Shown here: in pieces, positions 31,937-43,400 of the stretch | Position numbering within the stretch: the stretch's first letter is position 1 | Layout of the letters: every line of letters begins with the position of its first letter | Source: Porphyra umbilicalis | Taxonomy: Eukaryota > Rhodophyta > Bangiophyceae > Bangiales > Bangiaceae | Length of the DNA: 64,000 nucleotides | Direction of reading: 5' to 3' | Assembly (NCBI GenBank): GCA_002049455.2 | Contig: KV918826.1 | Coordinates: forward strand, 1 to 64,000 | Position numbers and translations under genes: made by a program | Notes under the pieces: generated by a model | Told to the model about the DNA's origin: nothing | The model's input: only the letters and a program-made list of their open reading frames with translations | Databases searched by the model: none

Positions 31937-33075
31937 AGCCCTCCATCGCTCTTTCTGGCCCCCCACATCGTGGAGCCGGGCCCTTCGGCCATTCTGGGTA
32001 GTCCTTAACTGGGGGGCGTGCCAGGGGTCACTTGTCCCGTTGGAATTTCTGATCGCGGAGGCGGGTCCGTCGGCCAATTTGGCTGACGGCCCAGTGCGAG
32101 GTGGACAGGGACCAGAAGATCTCCTGTTGCGCGCTTTTTTGGGACGATGGCAAGCTCATTGCGAAATCATCGGGAATCACAGCATATTCCCTGGCCTTTA
32201 GGGCAGGGTGCTCTCAAAGTGCAGGGATGCACACATATACTTATATCAAGGGACTTGCTCTCCGTTTCAGAGGTGGCAGTCTGCATTCGTGTCCTCAGGG
32301 ATCTGAGGGCGTGTCAGTGTCGGAAGGGTCGCGAATACGCTAAAAGCGAATGGAGTTACATGGCTGAGAACGACTGTCCTGCCACAGTGGTCGCAGGGCC
32401 CGGACGGCGCCTGCCCCCGTGCCCCCCCCAAAGCCCCGAGTTGCGCGCGGTGACCGCGCGCAGCGACTTTCGGGGCTTGACGCGCCCACGATGACCCGCG
32501 GGTGATCGTGCCTGCGCGCCGTCTTCTGTTGCGGCGGCGCGTCGGCGGTTGCTGACGCCATCTAGCGGCGCGGTTACAGGCACCTCGTCGCACGTCGATC
32601 ACTCCCACCCGCCCGCCCATGCGCCGTGTTGGCCGCCCTGCCCGCTGTGAGCAGGTGCGCTGCGCGGCGGAGTGATGGCCTCGCCCGTGGGCGTCGCGCG
32701 ACGCCGGCGGGCCGCCGCCGCTGCGGTGGCGGAGGCGGCACCCCTTTCCCCGCTCGACGCCCCCCCCACCACGGCAACGTGGCTGTACGTGCCCCCGTGC
32801 GCGCTCGCGGCTATGGTGTGCCCGGTGTCGATGCGTCGCCGAGCGCGCCACCGCCCTTAAGGCCAGGGTATTGCACGCACGTGCCTGGAATCTTGATCCT
32901 GCTTTGATCCCTGAACAATGCCGCGACGGTCGAGATGATGGGCCCGTTCTCGGTCGCTCAAAATTGCATTCGGAAAGTTGTGACAAGCCGGGCGCATATG
33001 TCTACCGGACGACGGCGTCGCCGATACGGTAGACGTCGCCACCGCGATCCGTTACCCCTCCCCCCCCCCTTGCCC
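31937..33075. repeat. Old repeat, left copy (inverted relative to 55840-56445)
   Basis: Blocks such as GAGCCCTCCATCGCTCTTTC, GGCGTGCCAGGGGTCA, GATCTCCTGTTGCGCGC, TGATCCCTGAAC, GCCGGGCGCATATGTC and CCACCGCGATCCGTTACCCC recur in the same order, reverse-complemented, in 55840-56445. The two copies flank the 22-kb LTR element on either side. The left copy carries an extra element (32189-32868) but lacks the TA-flanked MITE present in the right copy. Confidence 0.75.
32189..32868. mobile_element. 680-bp element with CCCTGGCCTTTAGGGC ends
   Basis: The ends CCCTGGCCTTTAGGGC (32189) and GCCCTTAAGGCCAGGG (to 32868) are inverted repeats with one mismatch, each flanked by TATT. The sister repeat at 56150 lacks this DNA, confirming insertion. 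About 21 additional bases to the right of the core end are also absent from the sister copy, so the exact boundary is unsure. The left end (AGGGTGCTCTCAAAGTG) is shared with 11102-11134. There is no transposase. Confidence 0.65.
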
Positions 33076-33196
33076 CCCCTTCCGCCCTGCACGGTAGTCG
33101 TCCGGTCTGCAGCACGCGTCGCTTCCTCGCCCTCGCCCTTTGATGCCGATCACCGCAGTGGCTGCATTGTCGGTGTTCTCTTTTGCCGTTCGTTTG

Positions 33197-33964
33197 TGTA
33201 GTGGTTTCTGCCCGCAAAGCCGACGGGGCACCGCCCCGTCAGGGAACCCAGCACAGGATGTGGAGCGAAACAAAGGAGTAAGAACACAAACGCCTGGATC
33301 ACAGGGCGCGGAGCGCACCAGAACGCCGGAACTAACGCAAACGCAACGCTGATTTATTCGAGTACGCACGATGACCCCAAAGCATACACTCATATACCCT
33401 CAGAAACAAGACGCAGGACGTGCGCAATCCCGACCTAGGAAAAGACGGTCGTAGGGGGGCCGGGGCCCGGCGGGCAACGGTCCCTGATGCGGGGTCCTGG
33501 TGGCCCCTGCCACGGATCAAGGGACCCCCTTCCACTGGAAGAGAGATATGGTCCCTGGATTTAAGCCAGCTTGGACTGAAATTGCCCAATACATCACTAG
33601 GGACTCATCCCCAGATTTTCAAGTCTCCGATCGAAGTCCTCGTGGGATATCGACAGTGGCCGAGATCTAATCTCGGCCCCGGGTTTTTTCCCCGATCAAA
33701 GGAGCTTCCACAAGCTTCCGGGCCCCTCTAGGGGGCCCGGATCGAGGGGTCGCGTGGCCCCTCGTCCGCGTCAGGCCCTGCCCCCTCTGCCTCTGGGGGA
33801 GGGGAATGTAAGCCTCGGGGGCGGCCCTAAGCGCCACCTGGCATGCGCCCCGAAGGGGCGCCGCACACCGCTCCCTCTAGGGGCATTGCGTGTGTGCTCG
33901 CGGCCCCTCCCCCGGCTCATGCCGGGGGGATCGCGTCATCAGAGGAGAGGGGGTTTCCCCCACA
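33197..33964 (-). repeat. 3' LTR of the 22-kb element
   Basis: TG...CA ends. It is preceded on the plus side by target duplication GTTTG. It is about 99% identical to the other LTR by eye. Confidence 0.93.
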
Positions 33965-33980
33965 TATCCCCCACCTCAGG
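33965..33980 (-). promoter_or_regulatory. Polypurine tract
   Basis: On the minus strand GAGGTGGGGGATA directly precedes the TGTGGGGG start of the 3' LTR, the expected place for plus-strand DNA priming. Confidence 0.7.
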
Positions 33981-34340
33981 ACCTGCGTCTCGCAGGACCG
34001 GGGCCGTGTCCAACGGCCCCCACACTGGCCAGGGGGAGCCCCCGGCGGCTCGTTCGGCCTTGCCCCTCCAGGGCCCCTCTGTGGGATACCCTTGCGGGCC
34101 GCCCCCGGACTCGGGCCCCACGAGGGGCCCGGTGAGCCCCCCCCCCCTGGGCATACAAAACGATCCCCTTCGTTGGGGGGACCGGACTACTCGGGTGTCC
34201 CGCGGGCACCCTCTTCGTCACGAGGTGGGACAGCGCCGTGAGCGCGTGTCCGGGGTTCTTCCCCCCTCTTCGCCGACCTCGTGCCCCGCCCACGGGTGGG
34301 GCTTATCGGACTTCTTTGGGGCCCCGTCTCGCGGGGTCCG

Positions 34341-36344
34341 ATGGCGTCGGCCGATGCGGCCAACGGAACGGCCGTCATGGCGGTCGACAGTCGGGGCGGT
34401 GCTCCTGGTGACGTCCTCGGGGAGGAGGAGGAGATTTACTGCACCTTGGCGTCCCTCCTGTCGGCTTCCTGGCCGACTCCCGCCGTCGTTGACGACTCTT
34501 TTCGCCGGTTCCCCTGGGACCTCGGGGGGTCCCTGGTGGAACAGCGGTATGCGGTCCTTGAGGGCCGCCGCATGGTCAGTCTATGGACGACCATCCGGGC
34601 CGACTACGGCCCGTTGTACGCCGTCCCCGAGGGGACGGCAACGGACTTCCCCTTTCTCCGTCGCCAGGAGGACTGGCGGGTGTGTCGGGTGCTTCGCCAT
34701 TTGGCGGAGCAAGACCTCCCCCGGGAGGTGGGCGACAAGCCCTACTTCTCTTGGGACAATTACCCTGACACCCCCCCCAAGATGGGGGAGGAGGACCGCG
34801 GGTACTTTGTACCCGGCGCCCTGGGGGAGTGGACAATTCGCACTACCCTGGGCGTCCTGGTGCTCCATGAGCAGCGGGAGGTCCGAGAAGTCGCGGTATC
34901 CCGGCGTAAAGCCCTGTATCCGATCGCCCCCCTTTGGTGGGCGTCCCAAGGGGTGCCGCGCGGTATGGCCGCGCGGATGCCCCAGATGGTGGCGCTGCGT
35001 GGCAGCAAGCTGATGGGAGAGGTCCTCGGGGGACCCTACCACATTATGTTGGTAACACTTTGGGCCGTCGAGGTGGCCGACGTCTTCGTCGGCAGCATCC
35101 GCCACCACGGCCATCTGTGGCGTCTTCCACTGGTCCTACGGACGGCTTTGGCTGAGCTCACGGCCGAGCGACTGTGCTCGGCCGACTCGGCCGCTAGGCC
35201 CCTCTTGGAGGCCGGTTTAGAGCTCCTCCGCCTTGTGGAGGAGCTGGGGAAGGAGTCGTGGCTCCTTTTTGATGGGAGCCTCCGAGGGGTCTTCCGGTGC
35301 GCCCAGGTGCTTGACGATGACGGGGTCTTGGTCCTCATGGAGGGCCTTGGTGACTCCACCCTCCCTTATGGGACGGATGTCACTCATGAGCTGCGTCTTC
35401 GTCCCCTTGATCGGGACCTGGCCACAGCCGGGCCTAACCGTTACGGTCCGGCGGCCCTTGTGGCTCTTCCGGCGGCACGGCCGCCGTCGCCTCCCGCGAG
35501 CTCCGCGGGGGTGCCGCATCTGGCCCCGCCCCTTTGGGGGGCGGTCTCTCGTCCTTACACCCCCAGTGGGGGTGGGCGCTATGGTCGGTCGCGTCGTACT
35601 CACCCCGGAGGAAGGTCGGTTCCCCTGATTCGGGGACGTTCGGGTCCGCCGTTGGCGTCCCTTCCCTTGTTCTCTTGGGACGGGGCCGCCCAACTGGGGA
35701 CCCCTCGGCCTGTGCGGCGCGCGGTGTGGGATGGCTTGGCCCGCTTTCTAGGGAAGCTCCCCCCGATCCTCACCAACGGGGTGGATCACACCCTGATGAT
35801 GGCCCTAAGCCGCACCTTGGTGCGGCTTCGCAACGAGATGGCCGTTATTGTGTCACGCCCTATGGGTGACCGAGAAGCGGACGTGCTGTACTCCTTGAGT
35901 ACGGTCGACTTGATCCGCCGCCGCTTGGCGGAGGAGTATGGCGCCGCCGTGGCAGAGACCAACACCGTCTTGGCGGGATGGTCCATCCGCAACCTGGCGT
36001 CGTCCCCGGTTCCGGCCGGGGGTGGTATTTCGCCGGCGACGCCACAGCGTCCGCCGTCCCCTTCCCCACCCCACTACGGGGTGGGGCCTGGCTCTTCGGT
36101 TCCGCCACATTATGGGGCGGCCTCGGGTTCGGTAGCCCCGCCCCCTCATGGGGCGGGCTCGGGATCGGCTACCCCGTCCCACTATGGGGCGGGCTCTGGT
36201 GTTGCTATTCCGGTCCCTTATGGGACGGCGACCGGTCCCTCGGCGACACCCCCGACCTTCTCGGGGCCGGGGTATTACTCGCGCGATGATGATCCCGGTC
36301 AGGGCTATAACCCTGACTTTGGTTCTCGCTCCGGGGGTTGGTGA
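34341..36344 (+). CDS. Antisense ORF of the LTR element, 667 codons, unknown function
   Basis: It is open from ATG 34341 (MASADAANGTAVMAV) to TGA 36342, on the strand opposite to gag and pol, 376 bases inside the 3' LTR. A first, compact region (residues about 30-370) is acidic and Leu-rich with normal complexity (for example WDLGGSLVEQRYAVLEGRRM, WLLFDGSLRGVF). A Pro/Gly/Arg linker follows, then a helical segment (residues about 470-550) containing LMMALSRTLVRLRNEMAVIV. The C-terminal tail has tandem PHYGAGSGS-like repeats. AATAAA follows at 36481. I recognise no domain. Antisense ORFs between pol and the 3' LTR are known in some plant Ty3/gypsy elements such as maize Grande1. The promoter would lie in or near the LTR. 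Confidence 0.7.
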   Translation: MASADAANGTAVMAVDSRGGAPGDVLGEEEEIYCTLASLLSASWPTPAVVDDSFRRFPWDLGGSLVEQRYAVLEGRRMVSLWTTIRADYGPLYAVPEGTATDFPFLRRQEDWRVCRVLRHLAEQDLPREVGDKPYFSWDNYPDTPPKMGEEDRGYFVPGALGEWTIRTTLGVLVLHEQREVREVAVSRRKALYPIAPLWWASQGVPRGMAARMPQMVALRGSKLMGEVLGGPYHIMLVTLWAVEVADVFVGSIRHHGHLWRLPLVLRTALAELTAERLCSADSAARPLLEAGLELLRLVEELGKESWLLFDGSLRGVFRCAQVLDDDGVLVLMEGLGDSTLPYGTDVTHELRLRPLDRDLATAGPNRYGPAALVALPAARPPSPPASSAGVPHLAPPLWGAVSRPYTPSGGGRYGRSRRTHPGGRSVPLIRGRSGPPLASLPLFSWDGAAQLGTPRPVRRAVWDGLARFLGKLPPILTNGVDHTLMMALSRTLVRLRNEMAVIVSRPMGDREADVLYSLSTVDLIRRRLAEEYGAAVAETNTVLAGWSIRNLASSPVPAGGGISPATPQRPPSPSPPHYGVGPGSSVPPHYGAASGSVAPPPHGAGSGSATPSHYGAGSGVAIPVPYGTATGPSATPPTFSGPGYYSRDDDPGQGYNPDFGSRSGGW

Positions 36345-36480
36345 CTTGTCACCGGGGGTGCTTGGCACCCGGGGGTGCTTGGCACCCCTGTCCCTCCGTC
36401 ATTGGTTGTGTTACCCTTCACCGCCCTCTTTAATGGTAGGTGCCGCACTGTGGGGGAGAGTTCGAGAGGGTCCCGTATGG
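36345..36480. repeat. Hairpin-forming direct repeats after the antisense ORF
   Basis: CGGGGGTGCTTGGCACCC occurs twice in tandem (about 36353-36389), and each can fold. GGGGCTTAGCCCCT after the polyadenylation signal can also fold. Confidence 0.6.
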
Positions 36481-36486
36481 AATAAA
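36481..36486 (+). terminator. AATAAA signal of the antisense ORF
   Basis: AATAAA lies 137 bases after the stop codon of the antisense ORF and is the first such hexamer on that strand. Confidence 0.55.
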
Positions 36487-36504
36487 GGGGCTTAGCCCCT
36501 CTTC

Positions 36505-37003
36505 TTTGTGACCCTTCTCTCCATGGCCGCCCGAGCGCACGCCCAGTTAATATACCCCGAGACACGTCTTCTGGGTTTTCAAGTACGTATGAGTTATCCA
36601 TTGGTCATGGCTAGAAATGGAGCCATTCTATTGGCTGAACAACTGGCTGACAACCGAGAATCGGCAAAGCTGTCCCGCCTCGCTGGAGACCCTTGCAGCT
36701 CATTTCCCCCCGCCCTCAGTGCCTCTTGTGGGCCTGTTTTTGTCATCCACTGTTCGGAAGTGCGAAAATCACTTCCACCGAGGTCTCCATTCGATGACCG
36801 TGCGTGGACACGCACGATCGACGTCCGCACCCCGCACCCCTGCCGGATCGACGTTTTCACCCCCACCCACCACGGCCGGATCGACGACCACCTCCTTGCT
36901 CCGCACCTGCCCGCTTGTTCTTCGAATTGTTGCGTTGCTCTCGCCGCCCCCCTTCGACTGCGCGAAATAACCGCGACCGTGCACCATCGTCGGCGGTCCT
37001 GCC
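36505..37003. other. No gene seen; probable start of the nested block
   Basis: Composition changes after 36500, from the LTR-element style to unrelated DNA. No terminal repeat or target duplication was found, so the left edge of the nested insertion is not fixed. Confidence 0.35.
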
Positions 37004-38270
37004 CTAGGTGAATTTTTGGTTCGTTCTTGGCGACACATTGGCGACACACAGCGGTCGAGTGTCGCTAACGTGTCGCGCAGGGGGGCTAACTGTGTCGGTG
37101 ACGGGAGCACCATGGGAGCACGCCGGCAGCGGATAAGCATCCGGCCGTGCCGGATACGGAACAAACATAAGGAGCATCCTGTTCAATTGCCATTTCCGCG
37201 GCAAAAGTTTGGATCTAATATTCCATAAATCGATGACTGACACGCGACCAACAATCTCAGTCAAATGACATTGTGGATCACGCGACAGAAACGCCCCCAC
37301 AGGACATATCTGCAGGTCACCAGCGCCACCCTGCGCCGCCGCGGCCGCCGCCGCCGCCGCGTCGAGCGCGTCGAGAGTAGCGTCAAACAGGGCGGCGTCG
37401 GCGGTGGCGGCGTCGGCAGCGGCGGCGGCGGCGGAGGCGCGATACTGCACCAGCGGGTGCCCATTGGAGACGGCGCCCGTCGCGGACGCGGAGGCTGGTG
37501 GGGGAGACGGGAGGGTGCCCCGCCGCCGCCGCATCCCGCAGCAGCAGACGCCGCGTCGCCCCCCCCCCCCGCTCCCGCACCCGCTCCAGCACCCGGACCC
37601 GACCCTGCCCCCGCCGCGCCCGGCAGCAACTGACACGCCTCCCGCGCGAGCAGGAGCACGAGCACCTGCCGCACCGCCGGCGTGCGGGCGGCGGCGCCGC
37701 CCGGCGCAATCAGCGCGCGCAGCAGCCTGTCGGTGACTGCGGGCACGCACAGCATCCACACGGGCGCCGTCGACGGCACCGCGTCGGCGGGGATGGGGGC
37801 CGCCGCGCCCGCCCCCCACCCCCTCACCGGCGGCACCTTTCTCCCCCCCCCCCCCTTCGCCCCAACTTCCGCTGACGAGGCCAGCCCCCCCCCCCCCCCC
37901 CCCACCGCCGCCGACGAGGTAAGCCCCCCCCGCCGCCCGCCGCGTTGGGCGCGGTGCAAAAGCCGAGCGCAGCATCGTCAGCTACCGCCGCCGTCGCCCC
38001 GCCGTCGCCCGACGGCGGCCGGCCGGGCCGAGGCACAGTCGCCGAGTCGCCGCCGACAATTCGCTGCCCCCGTCGGCTGCCGCGGCGCCGCCCCGCGCGG
38101 GGTGCCTGTCGCCTTCGGGCGCGAACTCCGCGGCAGCTGCAGCGGCGCCGCCCCTTGCCGCCGCTGGCGCCCGCCCGCCACCCGGGGTAGACGCGGCGCC
38201 GGCGACGCCGCCCCCCCCCAAGCCGCGCGCACCTCCTTGGCCGCCAAGACCACCGCCGCCGCCGCGTCGC
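37004..38270 (-). pseudogene. Possible degraded gene fragment on minus strand
   Basis: Three minus-strand frames hold protein-like segments in sequence: GGDSATVPRPGRPPSGDGG and ADDAALGFCTAPNAAGG (about 38010-37930); VWMLCVPAVTDRLLRALIAPGG and VRQVLVLLLAREACQLLPG (about 37750-37620); then HPLVQYRASAAA, LFDATLDALDAAA and LQICPVGAFLSRDP (about 37460-37270). The frame changes coincide with C-runs (about 37845-37900 and 37560-37570), so they may be real indels or homopolymer errors. I do not recognise the protein. On the minus strand, sequence upstream near 38980 has a CATAAAT box and ATTGG. It may be captured host sequence. Confidence 0.3.
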
Positions 38271-38285
38271 TGTCGCCTCCCGCCG

Positions 38286-38800
38286 CCGCGGCTTGCCGCC
38301 GCCGCCGCCGAAACCGCGCACCCCTCCAGCACGTCCACCTTCCCCCCCGCGCCGACAACGCGGCAGCCTCGGCCGCCGACCGTCGCATCGCCGCCGCCCC
38401 TTGCCTCCCCCGCCGCCCTGTGGACTGGCGGCGGCGGCGACGACGCGTGGCGGCGGCCGCCGCCGCCGCCGCAACGCCCGACACCGCCGCGGCTTGCCGC
38501 CGCCGCCGCCGACACCGCGCACCCCCCCCGCACGTCCGCCCCCCCCCGCGCGCCGACAACGCGGCAGCCGCGGCCGCCGACCGCCACATCGCCGCCGCCC
38601 CTTGCCGCCGCCGCCGCCTTGTGCATTGGCGGCAACGGCGGCGACGCGTGGCGGCGGCGGCCGACGCCGCCGCAACGCCCGACACCGCCGCGGCTTGCCG
38701 CCGCCGCCGGCGAAACCGCGCACCCCCCCGCACGTCCGCCCCCCCGGCCCCCCCGCAGCGGGAGGCCGCAGACGCGATCTCGCTCCTTGCAGCCGCCGCT
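38286..38800. repeat. 201-bp GC-rich minisatellite, about 2.5 units
   Basis: The phrase CCGCGGCTTGCCGCCGCC starts at about 38287, 38488 and 38689. Between these, GCGCCGACAACGCGGCAGCC, CGCCGCCCCTTGCC and GACGCGTGGCGGC recur in order. The period of about 201 bases keeps all frames open (67-residue repeats). Confidence 0.7.
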
Positions 38801-40431
38801 GCTTGCCACCTCATCGCAGCCGGCTGCCGACCGCGCCGGCACTCTGAGTCGCGTCCACCGCGCGGGCCGCGGGGGCGGGGGATGACCGCCGGCCGCCAGG
38901 GGTGCCCTTCGCGGCCGCCGATGTTGGCGGTTGGAGCCTCTCCCGCCCCCCCAAGTGCTCTGGGGGCATTTATGGTAGAAGATGTCACCGCCAACCAATC
39001 ATATTGCTGGAAAAGCAAGGATAAACGAGCAGAACAATGAGGACATGGCTCTTATCCAATGAAAATCGTCTCAGCGCACCTCGCCGCAGGGGAAAAACAC
39101 GGTCAGTGTCAGAGTCCTTCTGATACTGTCATCGCAGTGCGGCACCAGCCAATCAGAGGCAGAATTCACCTGCACGATTGCTATGATAGACGGCGGAGGC
39201 CGGTCTGCTGCTGTCCTCACCATTCCGTGCTGACAGTGATCTTGCCTGAGTGCACCAGGGGCGAGGTCCCTCCTGAGTTCGTGAAATTGCATCATTTCAG
39301 TGATACACAAGCCTGGGACTTGGCCGTGTCAGCTTGATTCTCGTTGTCTTAGCCGTTGGACATGCCATCCGAACCGAATAATTGTGTCGCCAGATCCCCG
39401 ACCGGCCATATCAAGTCGTAGGCTGCGGTTTCGATGTGGCACCACACTGTGTCGCCCTCAAATCGCTTGAAAGTAACCAAAGAAGCGCGATGGCAGAACC
39501 GCCGACGATTCCTTCTGGCTCACTATTTCTTGTGGCCTCCTCCCCTCCTGTGACGTCACGCCGGCTTGGGGCGGGGGCTCCCTGCCCGTTTTTGTGGTGA
39601 GCACCGATCATTTCACGGTCTTTTGCCGGTCAGCGGGCCTGGTCAGGTACGGTAAGCTCTCTACGAGCTAGAGACAACGTGTGTTTGTGAGGCTTTTGGC
39701 TGCTGTTTCAGCCTGTTACCGCTTCGCACATCATTATCTCTGTGACCAGACGCTCTCTTACACGTCGATGAACCTGTCATCCTCTCTGCGGCCGGCCGGG
39801 ACGTTTCACTCAGCAATACTCTTTCGGTGTTCTCTGTCGCCACCCGTATCATCTCTTCTTGATTGTGTCTTGTTCAATGCATTGTCTTGCTCTCTCGGGG
39901 CACCACCATTTACAAGATGAAGTACGACTGTTCAACCGAGGCAACAGCAATCAACTCAACAACGCATGATGCTTGACGTTTGAGTTGCAAGAGAGACAAC
40001 GCTCAAGGGTGGCGAGGGAGGAGATAGTGGGGCTGTAGCAGTCCGACGGCCATCGGTGGTTGGCGCTGCAGAGTGGAGCGGGCGTGGGCGGAGGGGGCGT
40101 AGGACTCGTCACCGGATGCACCTGGTGCGGAGCGGGAGAGAGGAGCGTGTTGTGGAGAGGGGGCGAGTGGGTCGAGTCACGGGGGCGCCAGAGGATGCGC
40201 TGGTCACGGCGTCCACGCGTAACACGGCAGGGGTGTGTGCAGCACGTACCATGGCACGCCCCTGTTCTCTACTTGCATGCTTCTCTGCCCCCGCAGTTGG
40301 CTCTCATTGTGTGTGTGGTCACTTTTCACTCTGGAACGCCCACACTCTGGCGACGCGTGCTCCATTTATCTTGCGGTTTCTTGCCCGATTGTCATGTCTG
40401 TTTTTTTTTCCAATCCCCTCTCTCTCGTGGC
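38801..40431. other. No recognisable gene
   Basis: AT-balanced DNA with CCAAT-type boxes (CCAATGAAAATCG near 39057, GCCAATCAGAG near 39147). Only short ORFs without domains are present. The left end of the transposon carrying the two large genes should lie here or further left. Confidence 0.35.
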
Positions 40432-43400
40432 TCATCCTAGCATCAAACCTACAGCAGGGTCCAATTCCTCTTCTTCGAGGTACTCGTCCTCCCCGTCAAG
40501 CGGCGCCACCTGTGGTTGTTGCTTCTTCGTGTATGCATCAATTGTCACGCCTGCCGCGACCGCCCGACCCCGCGCCCACGCCTCCATCTCTGCAATCTCC
40601 TTCTCCCGACCGACTGTCGTTTGCCGGGGTCCTGCTTTGTTTTGTCAGAGGCGTCCGTCGCTTGGCTTGGTCGCCTTCCGCGCGCCGGCTGCAGCAGGCC
40701 GCCGATGCTGGCCGTTGTCCAGCGCTACGTCAGCGGAGGGCTGGCGCTCCAGCGCCGCGCGCTGCACGAATTGTAGGCACGTCCCCAGAAATGAGTCGGC
40801 TGTACATTGGGCTTGCGTGTGGTTAAACCACCCGTGCCACGCCTCAAGGGCCTGTTCCCCGTAGGAGCCGAGGGAACAGAAGCGGCGGAGGAACGCTGGC
40901 GCGTGGTGCGCCAGCGCGTGCAGCTTTGGTGTAATGCTCAGCCACGGGAAGGCAGCTTGCAGCGGGGGGCACAGGCCCAATGCACCCACCTCAAAGGCGG
41001 CTGCCTCCTCCACGGATACGTCCTGGGCCTGGTTGAGGGTTTTGGCGAGTGCCGCCGACGTCACCCACGCAGCGCGCAGGGCTTCCAGTTGATTTGCTGG
41101 CAGGTACGGTGCGAGAGCGTCGCACACGACATGTGACCGCTCCGCAATGCGATGGGAAGCCCGCCCTACAAAGCCACCACCGTGATAGGCGACTGGTCGG
41201 ACGCGCACCTCGTCAAGCAGGGCCAGTCCGATAGCCGTGGCAGCTACCACAGACGATGCCCGCCCGAGAGCTGCGTACGTGGCCTCGATGCCCAGGCGCA
41301 GCAATACTTGTGTAACGCCCAACGTCAAAAGAAGTGGTGCTGTACCGATCTGGCACGGGTAGATGTCTAAAAGGGGGCACGACTCAATGGACAGGTGCTC
41401 CGCGGGCGTCCGTGGGATGGGAAGCGATGCATTGGGACCCGTCTCGTAGGCCAGGATCGCATCCTTCAACTGTTTTCGCGTCCTTAGTTGTGTCGGCGCC
41501 ACAGCCATGGCTTGTATGGAGCCGTACTCCAGCGCCAGAGCCTCGTTGGCCTCGCCCGAGCGGGCCACGACTGGATACCAAGGGCAGGAGCAGCGCGCGG
41601 ATACACCCTTGTGGCCCAAAAACGCCGATAGGAAGGCCACGTCCCCGCCCAAAAATAGACGCACCGCCCGCAACGTACCACCAACCAACAGACCGTGGTC
41701 CAATAGTTCTTGCAGGTCCCCTGCCCATGGACCAATCATCTTGTGGAGATCCTCATTGCTGTCATTGACACAAGGCAGCGTTGACAGGACGATGGAGTTC
41801 GCCCGGGCCATGGGGCGCTCTTGATTGGGAGTTGTCAGAACAAGCTTGGAAGTGGCCGTGCCGAGATTCCCGTTGTCAAGGCTGACGCACACGTGCACGT
41901 CAGCCGTCGAGTCGCAGTGCTGCTCATACGGCAGCTCAGGGCACGGCCGAAAAGCCTTCGTGTGGGGCACGGGCAGGCCATCAAGGCCCCGCACGAGGCG
42001 CTCCCTGAACTGACCGCTGGAAGACAGGTCTTCGAAGAGGCTCTCCAGGGCGGCTCGTAGGCTCACCAGGTGCGCTCCCCGGTCGTCCGACCACACCTGC
42101 CTCCCGGGTTCGTGGGATAGCGCCGACATGGCACTGCGGAAGACCTCCCGCGATGCCCACGCACTGGCGTTGCCGCCACCCGCCTGGCGGAGCTGAGACA
42201 AAGTTGCCGCGCTAAGGTGGTGTCTGACAGCAAACTGGGCCTGCTCCCGAGGAGACAGCCGCAGAAAGCCCCCCACCGGCACGACAGCACCGCCTCTGCC
42301 GAGATGTGCCGCCTCCAGCAGTTTCAGCAAGGGGGCTTGGTGGGCCGACAGGTCAGCTGTCGTTACACCCTGGATGACCGTCGCTGCCGTCCTTAAACGG
42401 CGCTGCATTTGCCGCGAGCGCACAGGCCCTGTTCCCACTGCCGTTGCGAGCACGTAGCGTCGGTTGCCCCCGTTCTCGAATGCAAATGAGATTTCGCTGG
42501 GGCGCGTCGCTCGTAGGTGCGCCGTCAGCAGCGACTCAAACCGCGACAGGGAGGCACAGTCGAAGCTTTCGTACCTGCCTAGCAGCTCTGCCAACATCTT
42601 CTCGGTGAACCAACCAGGGACGCCCGGTGACACCCCAATCGTGAGGGATGGAATGGTGACATGCTCGTGGATGGACCCCGGTAGAAGCGCAGCGACGTGG
42701 CCGCCCACCACTGAGCCTGACGCACCAACCGCATCGGTGACCGCCGATGGCACCGCCGCAGCACCGACCGCGGATGAGCCCGACGGCACAAGTCCACCAG
42801 CCGTCACGCGTGTCGCCTGGTCCGTGTCGCGTGTCCTTGGGGTCACCGAAATGCCCGGAAGAGCGCACACGGTTCTGGCCACCGGCCCGTGGATGGGTCC
42901 AGGAGGCACCAGTTCCGGCGTTTGGCAGCGAGGGGTGGGGCGGGGGAGGGGGGGGGATGGGGCGCTCATGGGTTCTTGGGCCGCAGCAGCACAGCTCAAA
43001 ATCTCCAGTCCCGAATTGTCTGGTGCCGTGCCCACGGGAGCAGTGCCGCCCTCACGGCTGGGAGAACTTGTGGAAGGCGCTAAGGGTTGCATGCGGGACT
43101 GCTTGTTGGCCGACGACCGGCAGCCGGCGCATACTTTTCGCCTCTTGGTCCTTGGTGTCGCCAGCTGTGCTGACAACTCTTCGGGGCCCCACAAAAACGG
43201 CAGTGCAGCCGGGCCTGGGATGTACCGTGCGCGGGACGCGCGGCCACTCTGGTGGCGCATCGACACGCAGGGCTCAAACGCCGAAGGGTCCCGCCCCGCT
43301 AGGGGCGCCCGGCACCCAGTGCACGTCCCAACGACTACGCCGCTCGAGTGATTGTACCGATGTGCAACATTGGCACTGCTGCGCAGCGTCACAGCTACTG

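Noticed and set aside
37978..39018. 346-codon minus-strand Ala/Arg ORF
   Set aside because: Two thirds of it is the 201-bp minisatellite, which is open in every frame.
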